This document shows positions 1 to 15,780 of a DNA stretch of 64,000 bases, in pieces. Below the pieces are notes generated by a model. That model saw only the letters and a program-made list of their open reading frames with translations. It was not told where the DNA came from and made no database searches. The DNA comes from Pratylenchus scribneri (lineage: Eukaryota; Nematoda; Chromadorea; Rhabditida; Pratylenchidae). The stretch lies in assembly GCA_030063045.1 (NCBI GenBank), contig JAQSEB010000007.1, positions 434,001 through 498,000 of the forward strand. The letters run 5' to 3'. Positions within the stretch are counted from its first letter, which is position 1, and each line of letters opens with the position of its first letter. The position numbers were made by a program, and so were the translations under genes.

Positions 1-3000
1 GTCAAACTTTTTTGTGCCATCGAATGGCGAATGGGTTTATTTTTATTGTAAAGGGACAAGAGGATGACAAAAGGACAAACCTAAATAAGGGAATGGACCA
101 AAACGGGTCGAGCAGAAGAAAGAAAGAAGGAAGAGGAAGGGCATTCTCATTCATCCAATTCCATTCATTCACGGTGTCTGTCTGCTTTCGGCGGGTGGGC
201 TGATGAATGCTCCGGGGGAAGGGAAATGGGCGAAATTGAGGGGGATGGCGGCGGATTAGAGAGTGGCCCTCCTCCTATATTCTGCTAGGAAATATGCAAT
301 GGACATTGGATGAAAATTGGTGGCCCAAAAAGTAGGGGAAAAGTGAGTGAGATCAAATTGTGAAGATAAAATAATGATGACCGGCTCATTAGACAGAGCA
401 AGGGAATTTTGAAGCCTATTGGACAAAATGATTTTGGCAATTTATTTAAATGCGGGCTGGCGGAATAGTTAACGGTTGCGGCAATTATTTTTGACACTTT
501 TGCACCATTTTTGAGATTGCTTCCTAATTTGTCGAGAATTTACACAAAAATGAATGCTTAAAATTGGATGAATGTTGGATATTTGGTGGATTATTCCATT
601 GGGGGTTCAGCTTTGTTGGGATTAAAAATTGGCGACTATTTCCTTCCCATCTATTTTCACAATCCGCCTTTTTAGCCAATTTCCTTCATTGCTTTTCCCT
701 TCCCTTCACTCAGCTGCTCATCGCCAGCCAGCCTTTGGGGCATATTCATTCCCTTCCCTTTTCCTTTTCTACTCCATTCCTTCTATTCGTGTATACGGTG
801 GAAGTGGAATAGAGAAAATAGACGAAATAAATGATGGAAGGAAAAAAGAAAAAGCCGATGGGAATTCAAAATGGAATCGTAAATCGAGGGTATTTATTTA
901 TTTATTTTTGGAATGAGGGAAGTATTTTTAAAAATTATTTTTTTACCTCATTAATATTATTAATCCCAATATCAATACTAATATAAATTCTATCTACATT
1001 ATTGAATAAATCCTTTAAAATAGGCTATGTTATCAGTGGAATTTGAATATGATTGATCATCCCTTCATACTTCGATCAAATATGGATCAAAGATTGAGCC
1101 CTATTAATTAGGTGAATGGTCAAACATTTTCCGGGCCAATTTTATAAAGCTATTTTCGCAATATTCTCTGGAACGTTTTAAAAATTTTATTTATTCTAAA
1201 TGATAATTTAAAATATTTGTTTAATTTACCAAAGATTGTATTTTCCAATTTCAAAAAAGCCAATTTTTCCAATGAGTTACTTTCTTCAACAATTCCCCTA
1301 CCACAACCACTTCCTTGCCCTTTCATTTCCTTTCCCTCACTTTGTGTTAGTTTTTGGCCTTTTTCGCGTGCGGCCGTCTATTCGGCTAACAGCCAGCAGT
1401 GACTGCTGGTGCTGTTTGGTTGGGGCTATTGCAGTGGTCGGTCGAATCCATTCCATTCCAACTAGTCCGCCCCCCCCTTTCCCCCAAAGGCTCAAATAGG
1501 TGGAAGGAAGGAAAGAAGGAGGAGGGGAGTGAATGTTGGAATGGGTCAAATGTGTGCCTCCAAAAAGGGCCACCTCCCCCGAGGGAACAAGACAAAACGC
1601 AAAAGTGGGAATGGGAAAATGAAAAATCATTTGTTAGTTTGTGCCAATGAAAGTGTAATTAATATATGGAAATTAATTGGAATAAATGAATGAATAAAGG
1701 GGAAGGGAATGGGGGATCGAAACCGAGATTCAAGAAGTCAAAATCATTTTAGATATTATAAATACGGTATAATTTCCAATTAAAGGTATATAAGTAAACA
1801 ACTTCATCCGCCCCTAACCGAAACCCTCGAATATAAATTAGATTAATTATTCAATACATTTTTTTTTGTATTTTTAAGAATATAAATTAAATATATTTAC
1901 GTTAATTTTCTGCTCCTTTCGATGAGCCAAATGAGTCACTTGAATGGATACAAAATGCAATATATGGTGTAGATGGGGCTCAATGGTTTAGAAGATGTCG
2001 CTGCACTTTTGCCTTTTCTGTAGCCAATTTAATAATTCAAATTTATTCAAATTCTATGAAAGTTGGTCAATGTTGAAACAATTTTTGTTTTCCTTTTCGT
2101 TTTTCTGAAATTTTCAATATTTTCCTTTCAAATTTGCATTTAATGAATTTCGTATTTAAATGTTAAAGAATAAAAATATCTTTTAGCCTAAAATGAATTC
2201 AAAGTTTGATTTCAATTTTGTAGCCCAAAAGATTGTGTCAAGAAGGAGGAGATCCCCCCTCGGGGGTGAATAAATGTGCTCTTTGAAAGCGGACTGCTGG
2301 ACAGAAGGGGAAGAATGGGGGGAATATGTATTGAATGGATGGGGAAAATGTGGGCAATGGGATGGATGGATGGTGATGGGGTGGTTGGGCTGATGGTTGG
2401 TTGGTTGGGGCGACACGGGCGGAATTGGGAGGTTGACTGGTATTTTTGGCGGCGATTAGGTGGCACAATGAGAAGAAGGGCACAACAATCCATTTGCCAT
2501 TGGCCACAAATATTTTCGGGAAAAATTCAAATTCATTAGATGGAATGAATGAATGTGGATGGACTTTAACTTAAATTTGAATCAGATTTAATTAAAAATA
2601 AAAATAATAAATGGGGGGAATCCCCTATTATGGAGGATGGATTCATTTCATTGATGATAAATAAATAAAATGATAATAAGAAGGAAATGTTGATTGATGA
2701 ATGAATGATAAGGAGAACAGCAGCAGTAGAAATGGGGGAATTCGGGTGAAATGGCGTTGAATGGAAGGGGGCCTTGAATTTTACGCGTGAAAATCAAAAA
2801 ATAAATTCGAGGGAATTATTAGGGAATTTAATAATAATGAAATAATTAATATGAAATGCAATGCTTTTCCCTCAATATTGTGGAGAAATGAAGATGAAGA
2901 TTCATTACTGTCGATTATGGTACTGCACGATAATATTGCTTTAAGGCAAATTTAAAAATTTTAAAGGGATTTTTGATTTAACATTTTGTAAATTCCAAAA

Positions 3001-3866
3001 TAAACTTTTAAAATTAGTGTATCCAGTGGGAATTAGGATGGATAAAAGGATAATATATATATATTTTTCCCTTTATTTAATTGTTTAAAAAATGGAATCC
3101 GGAAACAATAAAAAAAAGATGCGAGGTCGCCAAATAAACCAAAATATTGTAGGAAAACAAAGCCAAAATATACGCATCTTCCCACCCTTCTCCATTTATG
3201 GACAATAACAAATCTGCTAGGGCAATTGGATGATCATCCCCATCCATCAATCCCACCCATTTTTTCAGTTTAATTTCTTCCATTTTTGGTTTTTCCCATT
3301 CCTTTTATAAATAAAAATCACCAAATATAGCAAAAATAATAAATTTGTAGACCCAAAAATAATTCTTCGAAATTCTCATTGACAATGCAATTAGTCCAGT
3401 CAAGCCAAAGCATTTTCCAATTCCCATCCAAATAATACAATTTTTTGGACAAAATATTTTATTCAAATGAATGTTTCAATACCAATTGTCAAGACCTCCA
3501 TTGCCCACTTATATCCTTCCTTTTTCATTTCATTGTTTTTGTCTGATAAATTCCAAGAATATTTTATATTTTTCCTATTTTTCCTTTTTCCTCTTCTAAT
3601 TTTTGTCTTCCTCCAAATCCATTTCCACTTGGGAAATATGCTCTTTTAAATTATTATTAGTTGGGAATGCCTCCAACATTTTTTCTTCCGGGAAAACATT
3701 CTCCCAACCATTTTTCATATTATTCATGGCATGGCCTCCTTCATTCTTTCTATTTCTATTCCAATCTTTTATCCTCGTGGAATATGGGCTTAATTTCTAA
3801 TTAAAAATTTTTTACCTAGGCGGAATTAAGCTAAAAATCAAAATTACAACATTTATAAATCATATT
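1..3866. other. No gene seen; AT-rich intergenic DNA
   Basis: I see no open frame here with protein-like composition or splice signals that join into a recognisable product. The frames that stay open are short, overlap on both strands and follow low-complexity runs (repeated ATGGATGG-type and CCATTC-type words). The sequence could hold the regulatory region of a neighbouring gene, but I cannot support a specific site. Confidence 0.5.
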
Positions 3867-3867
3867 C

Positions 3868-4637
3868 TTCCGGAAAAGACTAACCGAAATGAAACACAAT
3901 TCTTTCCGAAAAAGATTAACCAGAATGAAACACAATTCTTTCCGAAAAAGACTAACCGGAATGAAACACAATTCTTTCCGGAAAAGACTAACCGGATTAA
4001 AACACAATTCTTTCCGGAAAAGACTAACCGGAATGAAACACAATTCTTTCCGGAAAAGACTAACCGGAATGAAACACAATTCTTTCCGAAAAAGATTAAC
4101 CAGAATGAAACACAATTCTTTCCGAAAAAGACTAACCGGAATGAAACACAATTCTTTCCGAAAAAGACTAACCGGATTAAAACACAATTCTTTCCGAAAA
4201 AGACTAACCGGAATGAAACACAATTCTTTCCGGAAAAGACTAACCGGATTAAAACACAATTCTTTCCGGAAAAGACTAACCGGAATGAAACACAATCCTT
4301 TCCGGAAAAGACTAACCGGAATGAAACACAATTCTTTCCGGAAAAGACTAACCGGAATAAAACACAATTCTTTCCGGAAAAGACTAACCGGAATAAAACA
4401 CAATTCTTTCCGGAAAAGACTAACCGGAATAAAACACAATTCTTTCCGGAAAAGACTAACCGGAATGAAACACAATTCTTTCCGGAAAAGACTAACCGGA
4501 ATGAAACACAATTCTTTCCGGAAAAGACTAACCGGAATGAAACACAATTCTTTCCGGAAAAGACTAACCGGAATGAAACACAATTCTTTCCGGAAAAGAC
4601 TAACCGGAATGAAACACAATTCTTCCCGGAATGGAAT
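3868..4637. repeat. 36-bp tandem satellite, about 21 copies
   Basis: A 36-bp unit (contains CTTTCCGGAAAAGACTAACC and GAAACACAATT) is repeated head to tail with single-base variants: CCGG or CCGA, AATGAAAC or ATTAAAAC. Because 36 is a multiple of three and the unit has few stops, long repetitive frames stay open on both strands, giving apparent 12-residue protein repeats. I regard these as by-products. The unit shares the TTCCGGAA palindrome with four other arrays in the window, which have different unit lengths and are clearly not coding. Confidence 0.95.
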
Positions 4638-4639
4638 CT

Positions 4640-6826
4640 TTCCTGATTGAACTTAGAAATCAAAATTTAATTCATTGGATCGGACCAAAGATCAAAGCAT
4701 AGCTAACTCAAGATTATAAAAAATGGGAAATTTAAAAAATAATGACAATTTCACATAAACTAAATTATCAAGCATACAAAAATTCGGCCAATGGTCCAAT
4801 GAATTCATAATTTGCCAATTAATTCTAACACAATCCAATATCAAATTCTTTTGATTATTAATTCCCATTCTCCGCCTCGCCGGCAAAAACATCGTAAAGA
4901 AGCAAAGAGGGGAATGAGGACCAATTCCTCCGCCGGTGGTTGAATGAATAACGCAAGAATGGATAATCCTTCCGTTGCCCTATTCCTCTTGGCCACGGCA
5001 TCGTCTAGTCCTTCATAAGGGCAAAGTGGCACACCAAATTGTCTCGGCCGTTGCCAAATCCTTTCGGCATTCCTTCATTTTTCTCTGTTTTCATCCATTT
5101 TTTGCCGAAAATCAATTTTCCATTTTCAATCCAGTACAAATTGGCTTCAAATTTTGTTGGCTTTTCTCCCAATTAAAATTCATCCCATTGAAATGAAAAA
5201 TAAATAAAAACAATTTAATTATTATTTATTATTATTATTTTTTCTCGGATTTTCACCCATTTCCCATGCATTTTGCCAGCATCGATTTTTTTGGCTGGCC
5301 ATTTTCCCCCAGGCAACTCGAAACGATGCCCCCCCCCCCCTCTCGAATGGAGGCTGAACCCAATAAAGGGAGGGCCGGCCATAAAGGCATCCATGGCCAA
5401 GTGCCCCTTTCCAACGGCACTCCACCACCATTTTCCAATTCCCCCACCCATTCCCATGGCTCACCTCTCCAAATTCCTTCAATGGCCATATTCCCCCTCC
5501 CTCCACAATTTTTTTGTTGGCAATCCACTCCTTTTTCCCTCACAAATCCCCGCTTCTCGGCACTCTCCCTCTCGATGCTTTCATTTCTTTTCCCAAACTC
5601 AGGTTTTTTGCCCTTCCATTTCTTCAATGTTTGCCGCGAGAATTTACGGCATCGACCGCGCGCCTTCAATTCCCATTTGGCCATTATACACTGATGTGAG
5701 GCAAAATAATTGGCCTTGTCCATCAACAACAATTGTCATTCATTCTCCCCATTTTTACAAATAAAGTTATTTAGGCTATATCCGGCTAATCCAAATGATT
5801 TAACAAATTTGAATCCATCCAATTCACCCAAATGCCACCTTCATTTAATAGAATTGGCAAACAATGGATTTCATTTTTGATGCGCACACCCTTTTGGCCA
5901 TTTTAATAAAAAGGGGGTTAGGCTGTCGGCATTCCCATAGAAAAGGCGGCCAATTCAATCAAACAAAGCAAATCCAAATCCAATCCCCCATTTTGTGCCT
6001 CCTCCCAAAATGGGTGTGTCTGTACCCAATTCCCCCCTTTTTTCATATTTTTGGCCATTATAAAATGGTCCAAAATGCCCTTCCCAATTGCATAATTTTC
6101 CCATTTTTGCCCATTCCCCTCACCCTTCCTTCATTCATTCTCATCAATCAATTCTTTTGGCTCTGACTCCTTCTTTTTATGGCCAACTTTGCCTTTTCCC
6201 TCTAAAATACCCTCCGGGCAAATTTTTTTTCATTCCTTGCCATTTTGCCAAAAGGCGTTTTCTCGGCTTCCGCCGAATGTCGAAAACAAGAATCGTCAAA
6301 AAATTGGCCGCCTCTTCGCCCCATTTTCATTTCTTCCCTGCGGCGCACTTTTCCTTCCTTTTGTTGGCCATTTTTTGTCGGCCCAACGGCCCCTCTCCTG
6401 CCTGGATTTATTGGACCCAATTTTAGCGATGGCCAAAATCGACGGAAAATTATTGGTTTTAGCATTCCAAACTTTGCCATCAATTTTTTGTCAAAAAACC
6501 CGAAAATTATTACATATTTCATTTCGAATTTGCTTTCTTAATTCCCTGGAAATATATAGTCATTTTCCTCCTCGATTTTATCTTAAAATGTGCTAAACCT
6601 GAATAAAGAGTATAACGGCTTATACTAAAAGGGCGGAAATGAAAGGAATAAAAGGGAGGGAATGGGGAAAAGCGCGGGCAAATTTTCAATTCGGCCAAAT
6701 TGCTTTTTTTGTTGTCCTTTGCCCTCACAAATTTATTCAGTATTTCCAATAAATTCGCACCCAAAAAAATGGTCAAAAATTAATGATTAAAATTCAATTT
6801 TTAGAGAATTATTAAAATATTCGAGA
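4640..6826. other. No gene seen between satellite and synaptotagmin gene
   Basis: The stretch is rich in CCATTTTGCC-like and pyrimidine-rich words. It holds a C12-13 run near 5330 and a TTA-type simple repeat near 5220. Several frames of 100-160 codons overlap on both strands around 5250-5760 and 6190-6600, but their products are proline/phenylalanine-rich low complexity and none resembles a known family. It may contain the upstream regulatory region or 5' leader of the synaptotagmin gene. Confidence 0.4.
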
Positions 6827-9322
<2,496 letters not shown>

Positions 9323-10014
9323 CCTTGGAGCAAACTTTTATGCCCAAATTCCAAATATTTACAATTTTTTTTTGGCATTTTCTCAATTACCGTAATTTTT
9401 TGAATTTATTCTATTCCTTTTTAATTTGCATAGAAAATTCCATTACCCTCAAAACCCAGTGCAGATTTACCAAACCCCGAACTAAATTTTTGTATTTTTT
9501 TTTATGTATTTTTACAAATTTTCTAGCAAAAGAAAAAGCATTTTTTTTATTGTTCCATTTTGCAATAAATTTTTCCATTCGAAAATTCCAAAATAAAAGG
9601 AGGTTGTGTTTTTGTATTGGTCGATTTATTTTCATTATTGTTAAATTCTGGAATGATAAAAAACATCCCGAGAAAATAAATGCGGATTAAATGGCCTTTT
9701 TTTCACATTTCAATGGCAATGAACAAAATGAAAAATGTGATTCATCGAATTCAAAATTTCGTCGTTCTTCCCCATCCCAAGAAGACCCCATTTTTGGTAT
9801 TTATTTGCACTGCATGGAATGGGAGGGGATTGGTGGGCAATATCATCGCCATCAACAACAAATACTCCTCTTCCGCCCTTTTAGCAAAATACATATTTAT
9901 GAGGGAAAATGATAGAAAAACCACCGCCGATCTTCTTTACCCTCCGGTAGACTCATTCCAAAAGAAGAATTCTCGACTTCAATTGTATTTAATTTTTGCC
10001 AGAGTATTGATTTG

Positions 10015-12939
10015 ATGATGTTCTCCATTTCGATAATTTCCCTTTTCCTTTTGATGCCGGCAATCGGAGTTATTGCAATTCGATGTCGTTCTTGCGAAGG
10101 CGACACTTGCAATTATAATTCAATAATTATAAATTGTGATTTTGGCGTCAATTCTTGTATGCGAATTTACAGCACAATCACCGGAAGAAGTTAGTGCGAA
10201 ATGGGACATCTCTAAATGGATTAAAATTCCTTTTGAAGCCTACAAAGCCGGTTGTCTTTATCCCGTTGAAAATTGTGATCGTACCCGAATAATCAGCGGT
10301 GAACAAATGCAATGCTATATTTGCAATTTCGACAATTGTAACAATATTCAATCGCCTTATCGACCTGACCCTTTTGGGCATGGCCATGGAGGAGGTGGAC
10401 AATGGCCTTATCTGGGGGAGGATAACCGATTCAGGTGGCATAAAACATATTTTGGCGAACATTTTCCGGAAAGGGAAAACACAATTGTAAAACATATTTT
10501 GGCGAATATTTTCCGGAAAGGGAAAACACAATTGTAAAACATATTTTGGCGAATATTTTCCGGAAAGGGAAAACACAATTGTAAAACATATTTTGGCGAA
10601 TATTTTCCGGAAAGGGAAAACACAATTGTAAAACATATTTTGGCGAACATTTTCCGGAAAGGAAAAACACAATTGTAAAACATATTTTGGACATTTTCCG
10701 GAAAGGGAAAACACAATTGTAAAACATATTTTGGACATTTTCCGGAAAGGGAAAACACAATTGTAAAACATTTTCCGGAAAGGAAAAACACAATTGTAAA
10801 ACATATTTTGGACATTTTCCGGAAAGGGAAAACACAATTGTAAAACATATTTTGGACATTTTCCGGAAAGGGAAAACACAATTGTAAAACATTTTTTGGC
10901 GAACATTTTAATACATTGTAAAACATTTTTTGGCGAACATTTTAAAACACAATTGTAAAACATTTTTTGGCGAACATTTTAAAACACAATTGTAAAACAT
11001 TTTTTGGCGAACATTTTAATACACAATTGTAAAACATTTTTTGGCGAACATTTTAAAACACAATTGTAAAACATATTTTGGCGAACATTTTAATACACAA
11101 TTGTAAAACATTTTTTGGCGAACATTTTAAAACACAATTGAAAAACATATTTTGGCGAACATTTTAAAACACAATTGTAAAACATATTTTGGCGAACATT
11201 TTAAAACACAATTGTAAAACATTTTTGGTGAACATTTTAAAACACAATTGTAAAACATTTTTGGCGAACATTTTAAAATACAATTGTAAAACATTTTTTG
11301 GCGAACATTTTAAAACACAATTGTAAAACATATTTTGGCGAACATTTTAAAACACAATTGTAAAACATTTTTGGTGAACATTTTAAAACACAATTGTAAA
11401 ACATTTTTTGGCGAACATTTTAAAACACAATTGTAAAACATTTTCCGGAAAGGGAAAACACAATTGTAAAACATTTTTTGGCGAACATTTTAATACACAA
11501 TTGTAAAACATTTTTTGGCGAACATTTTAAAACACAATTGTAAAACATATTTTGGCGAACATTTTAATACACAATTGTAAAACATTTTTTGGCGAACATT
11601 TTAAAACACAATTGTAAAACATATTTTGGCGAACATTTTCCGGAAAGGGAAAACACAATTGTAAAACATATTTTGGCGAATATTTTCCGGAAAGGGAAAA
11701 CACAATTGTAAAACATATTTTGGCGAATATTTTCCGGAAAGGGAAAACACAATTGTAAAACATATTTTGGCGAATATTTTCCGGAAAGGGAAAACACAAT
11801 TGTAAAACATATTTTGGCGAACATTTTCCGGAAAGGAAAAACACAATTGTAAAACATATTTTGGACATTTTCCGGAAAGGGAAAACACAATTGTAAAACA
11901 TATTTTGGACATTTTCCGGAAAGGGAAAACACAATTGTAAAACATTTTCCGGAAAGGAAAAACACAATTGTAAAACATATTTTGGACATTTTCCGGAAAG
12001 GGAAAACACAATTGTAAAACATATTTTGGACATTTTCCGGAAAGGGAAAACACAATTGTAAAACATTTTTTGGCGAACATTTTAATACACAATTGTAAAA
12101 CATTTTTTGGCGAACATTTTAAAACACAATTGTACAACATTTTCCGGAAAGGGAAAACACAATTGTAAAACATTTTTTGGCGAACATTTTAATACACAAT
12201 TGTAAAACATTTTTTGGCGAACATTTTAAAACACAATTGTAAAACATATTTTGGCGAACATTTTAATACACAATTGTAAAACATTTTTTGGCGAACATTT
12301 TAAAACACAATTGAAAAACATATTTTGGCGAACATTTTAAAACACAATTGTAAAACATATTTTGGCGAACATTTTAAAACACAATTGTAAAACATTTTTG
12401 GTGAACATTTTAAAACACAATTGTAAAACATTTTTGGCGAACATTTTAAAATACAATTGTAAAACATTTTTTGGCGAACATTTTAAAACACAATTGTAAA
12501 ACATATTTTGGCGAACATTTTAAAACACAATTGTAAAACATATTTTGGCGAACATTTTAAAACACAATTGTAAAACATTTTTGGCGAACATTTTAAAACA
12601 CAATTGTAAAACATTTTTGTCGAACATTTTAAAATACAATTGTAAAACAAATTTTGGCGTACATTTTCCGGAAGGGGAAAACACAATTGTAAAACAAATT
12701 TTGGACATTTTCCGGAAAGGGAAAACACAATTGTAAAACATATTTTGGCAACCATTTTCCGGATGGTTTACCAATGCAATATTTCCATTCTAACCAGACC
12801 AAACGATGGTGGACGATACGGTGGCTATGGAGGATATTATTGGAATGGAGAAATGGAGAGGAAAAAATGGTGGAATTCAATTTTGTTAATTTTTATTTCA
12901 TTATTGGCCACAGCATTCTCATCAATGAATAATATTTAA
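10015..12939 (+). CDS. Ly6/uPAR-type three-finger protein, probably GPI-anchored, split by a satellite intron
   Basis: Three exons join in frame: 10015-10189, 10239-10434 and 12798-12939. The protein begins with a signal peptide (ISIISLFLLMPAIGVIA) followed by a cysteine-rich LU domain: CRSC, CEGDTC, NCDFGVNSC, AGC, ENC, QMQCYIC and the family-typical DNCN close. A Gly/His/Tyr-rich linker follows, then a hydrophobic tail (SILLIFISLLATAFSSMNNI) that looks like a GPI-attachment signal. Such proteins sit on the outer cell surface and often modulate ion channels or receptors; the partner here is unknown. Intron 1 is 49 nt, but intron 2 is 2,363 nt and almost wholly satellite. Phases match at both junctions (phase 1, then phase 2). 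The intron 2 donor GTGGCA is weak, so that join is inferred. Confidence 0.75.
10441..12766 (+). repeat. Complex satellite inside Ly6 gene intron, with 1,174-bp higher-order duplication
   Basis: The array mixes two unit types sharing AACACAATTGTAAAACAT: one with ATTTTCCGGAAAGGGAAAAC and one with TTTTGGCGAACATTTTAAA. The block beginning at 10441 recurs at 11615 in the same order of variants, including the same run of GGACATTTTCCGG units, an offset of 1,174 bases. The array lies between the second and third exons of the Ly6-type gene and stops about 30 bp before the 3' splice site. Confidence 0.93.
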
Positions 12940-13244
12940 TTCCAATTTAAGGGTTTTTGAATCTAAATAAACCCATTTCCTCTTTCTTTTCCTTTGTTTG
13001 TTGCTGACATTTATTCAGCATCGATTATTAAAAAAAATAATTTTGAAATAAATCAATATTTTCTCATTTCCTTTGAAAATAATTCGGAATTGATTTAAAC
13101 ATTTTTGAATTTATTATTATTTAATCAAAAATACGTTTTATACTGAAAAAAACAATAATCATCATTTAATTAATTAATGGAATAATCATATAGAGGTAGA
13201 ATAAATAATCCTAATAAGTTTCATCATTATATTTCATCATTCAA

Positions 13245-15765
13245 TCAATAATCGTCCTCATCATTATCCGCGCTTTTCCCGCGTTTCTCTTTGAATTCCA
13301 GTTTCTCTTTTTCCGGATATTCTGCTTCCCATTTGATAGTCAATTCCTTTTCGGCATCATCCACCAAGAATGTCCATTCCAAGTTGTTGTCCTTGTTCAA
13401 TCTGGCACCCACCAAAGGAGCCTTCAATTGTTCTTCGGTGCTTCCTGCCAATTTATCGTTTCCATTTGTGGTGTTCGTCGTTGTTGATGTTGATGAACGC
13501 GAAGTACTGAGCCCACCAGCCTTTCCAGCAGCAGTGCCATTCACCACACGAATTATTTGCCCGGCAATTTCAAGCGACGGAAGGCGAATCTGAAAATGAA
13601 TAATATTATTTAAATGGGTGCTAAAATAATTTGCTAATGAAATCAACTTTTTTTGTCGGAAAATCAACATTTTGTTCGGAGTAAAAATTTGATAATTAAA
13701 ATATTCCATGTGTCCCCATCCTTCACTCCTTACCTTAATCTTCTCGTCAGTCGATTTTGGAATTGTTCCAAAATTGTCAGCATCACCGGTTGACCAGAAC
13801 GACTGTTTTTGACCAAGATTTTCTGCTCATTCACCATGGAACCTTTGCTAAGCACTCCGGTTTGATGGTGGGATTTGTTGGTCGGTTTGTATGCCACTTT
13901 GAGATAGGGGAAAACGCCCAATGGCACTTCGAATTTTTCGCCCGGTGAAACATTGCCAAATTTGTTAACCTAAATATGCAAATTTTTGTAAAAAAGTAGA
14001 AGAAATTAACCTTCTGAGTGTAGCAATTGTTCAAATAGATGGAAACTGGGCCTTTGAGCAGTGGATAGTCGGATGAATTGATGCACGAGGCCGACATGTA
14101 CACATTGGTATTCTTCGATGGAACACAATCGAAGTGGGCCAAACAATCGAAGTTGAGGATGGCAATTGTGACCTAAATATTGTAAACATTTTGAAAATGG
14201 GCATTGCTATTACTCACTTTGTGCTCAATCCCATCCGCCGGAATGCTTTTTGCCTGTGGAATAGTGAATGTGCTCGACAAAATCTGTTCCGATGCCTCCG
14301 TTGTTTGCACTTCCATCAGCGGTCCCAAATCAGCATATTCTCCACCGTTGCTTGTGCTATATTTTTCGTCATCCTCCTCGATTGTCATCATTTTAGGAGG
14401 CGGTGGTGGACGATAGAATTCGGCATAGGTTGTGCCCAATGTTGGCAATAATCCGCCATGAGGTTGCGCAGTGCTCAAAATCAATTTCACATTCTGAAAA
14501 TTATTTATTCATTTCATTATTCGAATTTGTGTGTCAATTTTCTCACCTGCCAATCTTCTCCGCTATTTTGGCTGATCATCCCAAAATAGGTGATTTTGAT
14601 TGATTTCTTCTTCAGATCTTGCTGATTGTCCATTTCCACACGAACGTCATATGAAGGTGACCAAAAGGCGCGTTCAACCTTAAAGTTTGGGGGTTTAGGC
14701 TGACTTCCGAACCATTATAATCTCTTTTTGGCATTTTAAAAACTTCTATATTTTTTCCTTAAATTGTTCACCTGATAACTGAGCACAATTGTGACCTTTT
14801 CGCCCGGCTTGCCATCATTGTCCAAATCCACAGAAATTGACCTATAAATTCCACAAAGTTTAATCTTCCACCCTTTTCTCCAACTAACTTCTTCATGATC
14901 CCTTTCTGCACCAATTCATCCAATTCCAATTCCAATTTTTGCTTTTTCTCCTGCAAAATGTCCAATTCCTTGAGTTGTGTGCGAAGCTTTTCCTTCAATT
15001 CTTTCGTCTTTGTTTCATGGAATGTGTACAATTTTTCCAATGATTGCTCGGCGTCATTGTCGAAATGGAATGCTCGAAGATGTTGTTGATCGACAAGGGC
15101 CGTGCCAAACTAAAATAAAAATTGAAAATTTATATGCTATGGATAACAAGGACCGTCCATTTCTTCCTTACATTTTCCAAAATTTCGCCAACCGCTTTAA
15201 TCTGCTTCTCCGAAATTCCTTTCTCATCCTCCAACTTTTCCTTTTTGGCATTCACATCTTCCAATTTGGTTCGCAATTCCTCGATCTATTAAAAAATTCA
15301 ATTTACTTCGGTTGGAGGCGATTGTTTACTAGTACCTTCTTGCTTGTGACTTTGTCTGAATCCAAATATTCCTTCTTCAATTGGACTTCATGGATTGTAG
15401 CATTGCCTTCACCGCCCACACGAACAGTGTCTTCGATGATATGACGGGCCACATTCTGTAATGTAAAAATTATTTGAACTTTTGATTTTTCTGACCTCGA
15501 TCAATATACGATTCAATCCGGGATTAAGTTTCACTGGAATGCTGCGCTTCACTTCAGCCCTTTTTGTATACACTGTCACTTCGGAAATTGGCAAATCGCC
15601 AGCTTGTAATTTCACCACTTCCACGACCGCCGTCGGTGGAATCACCACTTCATAGTTTGGACTCTCGGTGATCTATAAATTTTTGGGGATAATATTAATT
15701 TGATTTCGATGCATTCGGCTTACCAAATCTTTTACATAGTATGATTTTGATGATGAAGACATCAT
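13245..15765 (-). CDS. DUF4140/DUF4139 (MuiA-like, C. elegans F37C4.5-type) protein with a one-base frameshift
   Basis: Eleven exons read on the minus strand. The N-terminal part (ISEVTVYTKRAEVKRS, GLNRILIE) matches the DUF4140 domain, a Lys/Glu-rich coiled coil follows (about 15285-14889), and the C-terminal half (WSPSYDVRVE, MISQNSGEDW, GVFPYLKVAYKP) matches DUF4139. The end is acidic. The biochemical role of this family is not established. Exons 1-9 sum to whole codons at each expected phase. Exon 10 (13969-13734) is 236 nt, one base short: after VMLTILEQ the expected family-like residues IPKSTDEKIK lie in the next frame, and the final exon (13589) continues only in that frame. Either a base is missing from the sequence near 13765 or the gene is damaged. 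Start ATG is 15765 or 15762. Confidence 0.85.
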
Positions 15766-15780
15766 TGTTGATAGGTCACA

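Noticed and set aside
3889..4650. Open frames of over 250 codons encoding 12-residue repeats (MKHNSFRKRLTG type) on both strands
   Set aside because: The unit length is a multiple of three and lacks stops, so frames stay open by arithmetic. The unit shares its core with non-coding satellites, and there is no start context, intron or non-repeat domain.
5253..5764. Overlapping frames of 140-163 codons on both strands
   Set aside because: Composition is Pro/Phe/His-rich low complexity on one strand and Gly/Trp-rich on the other, with no conserved motif and no partner exons.
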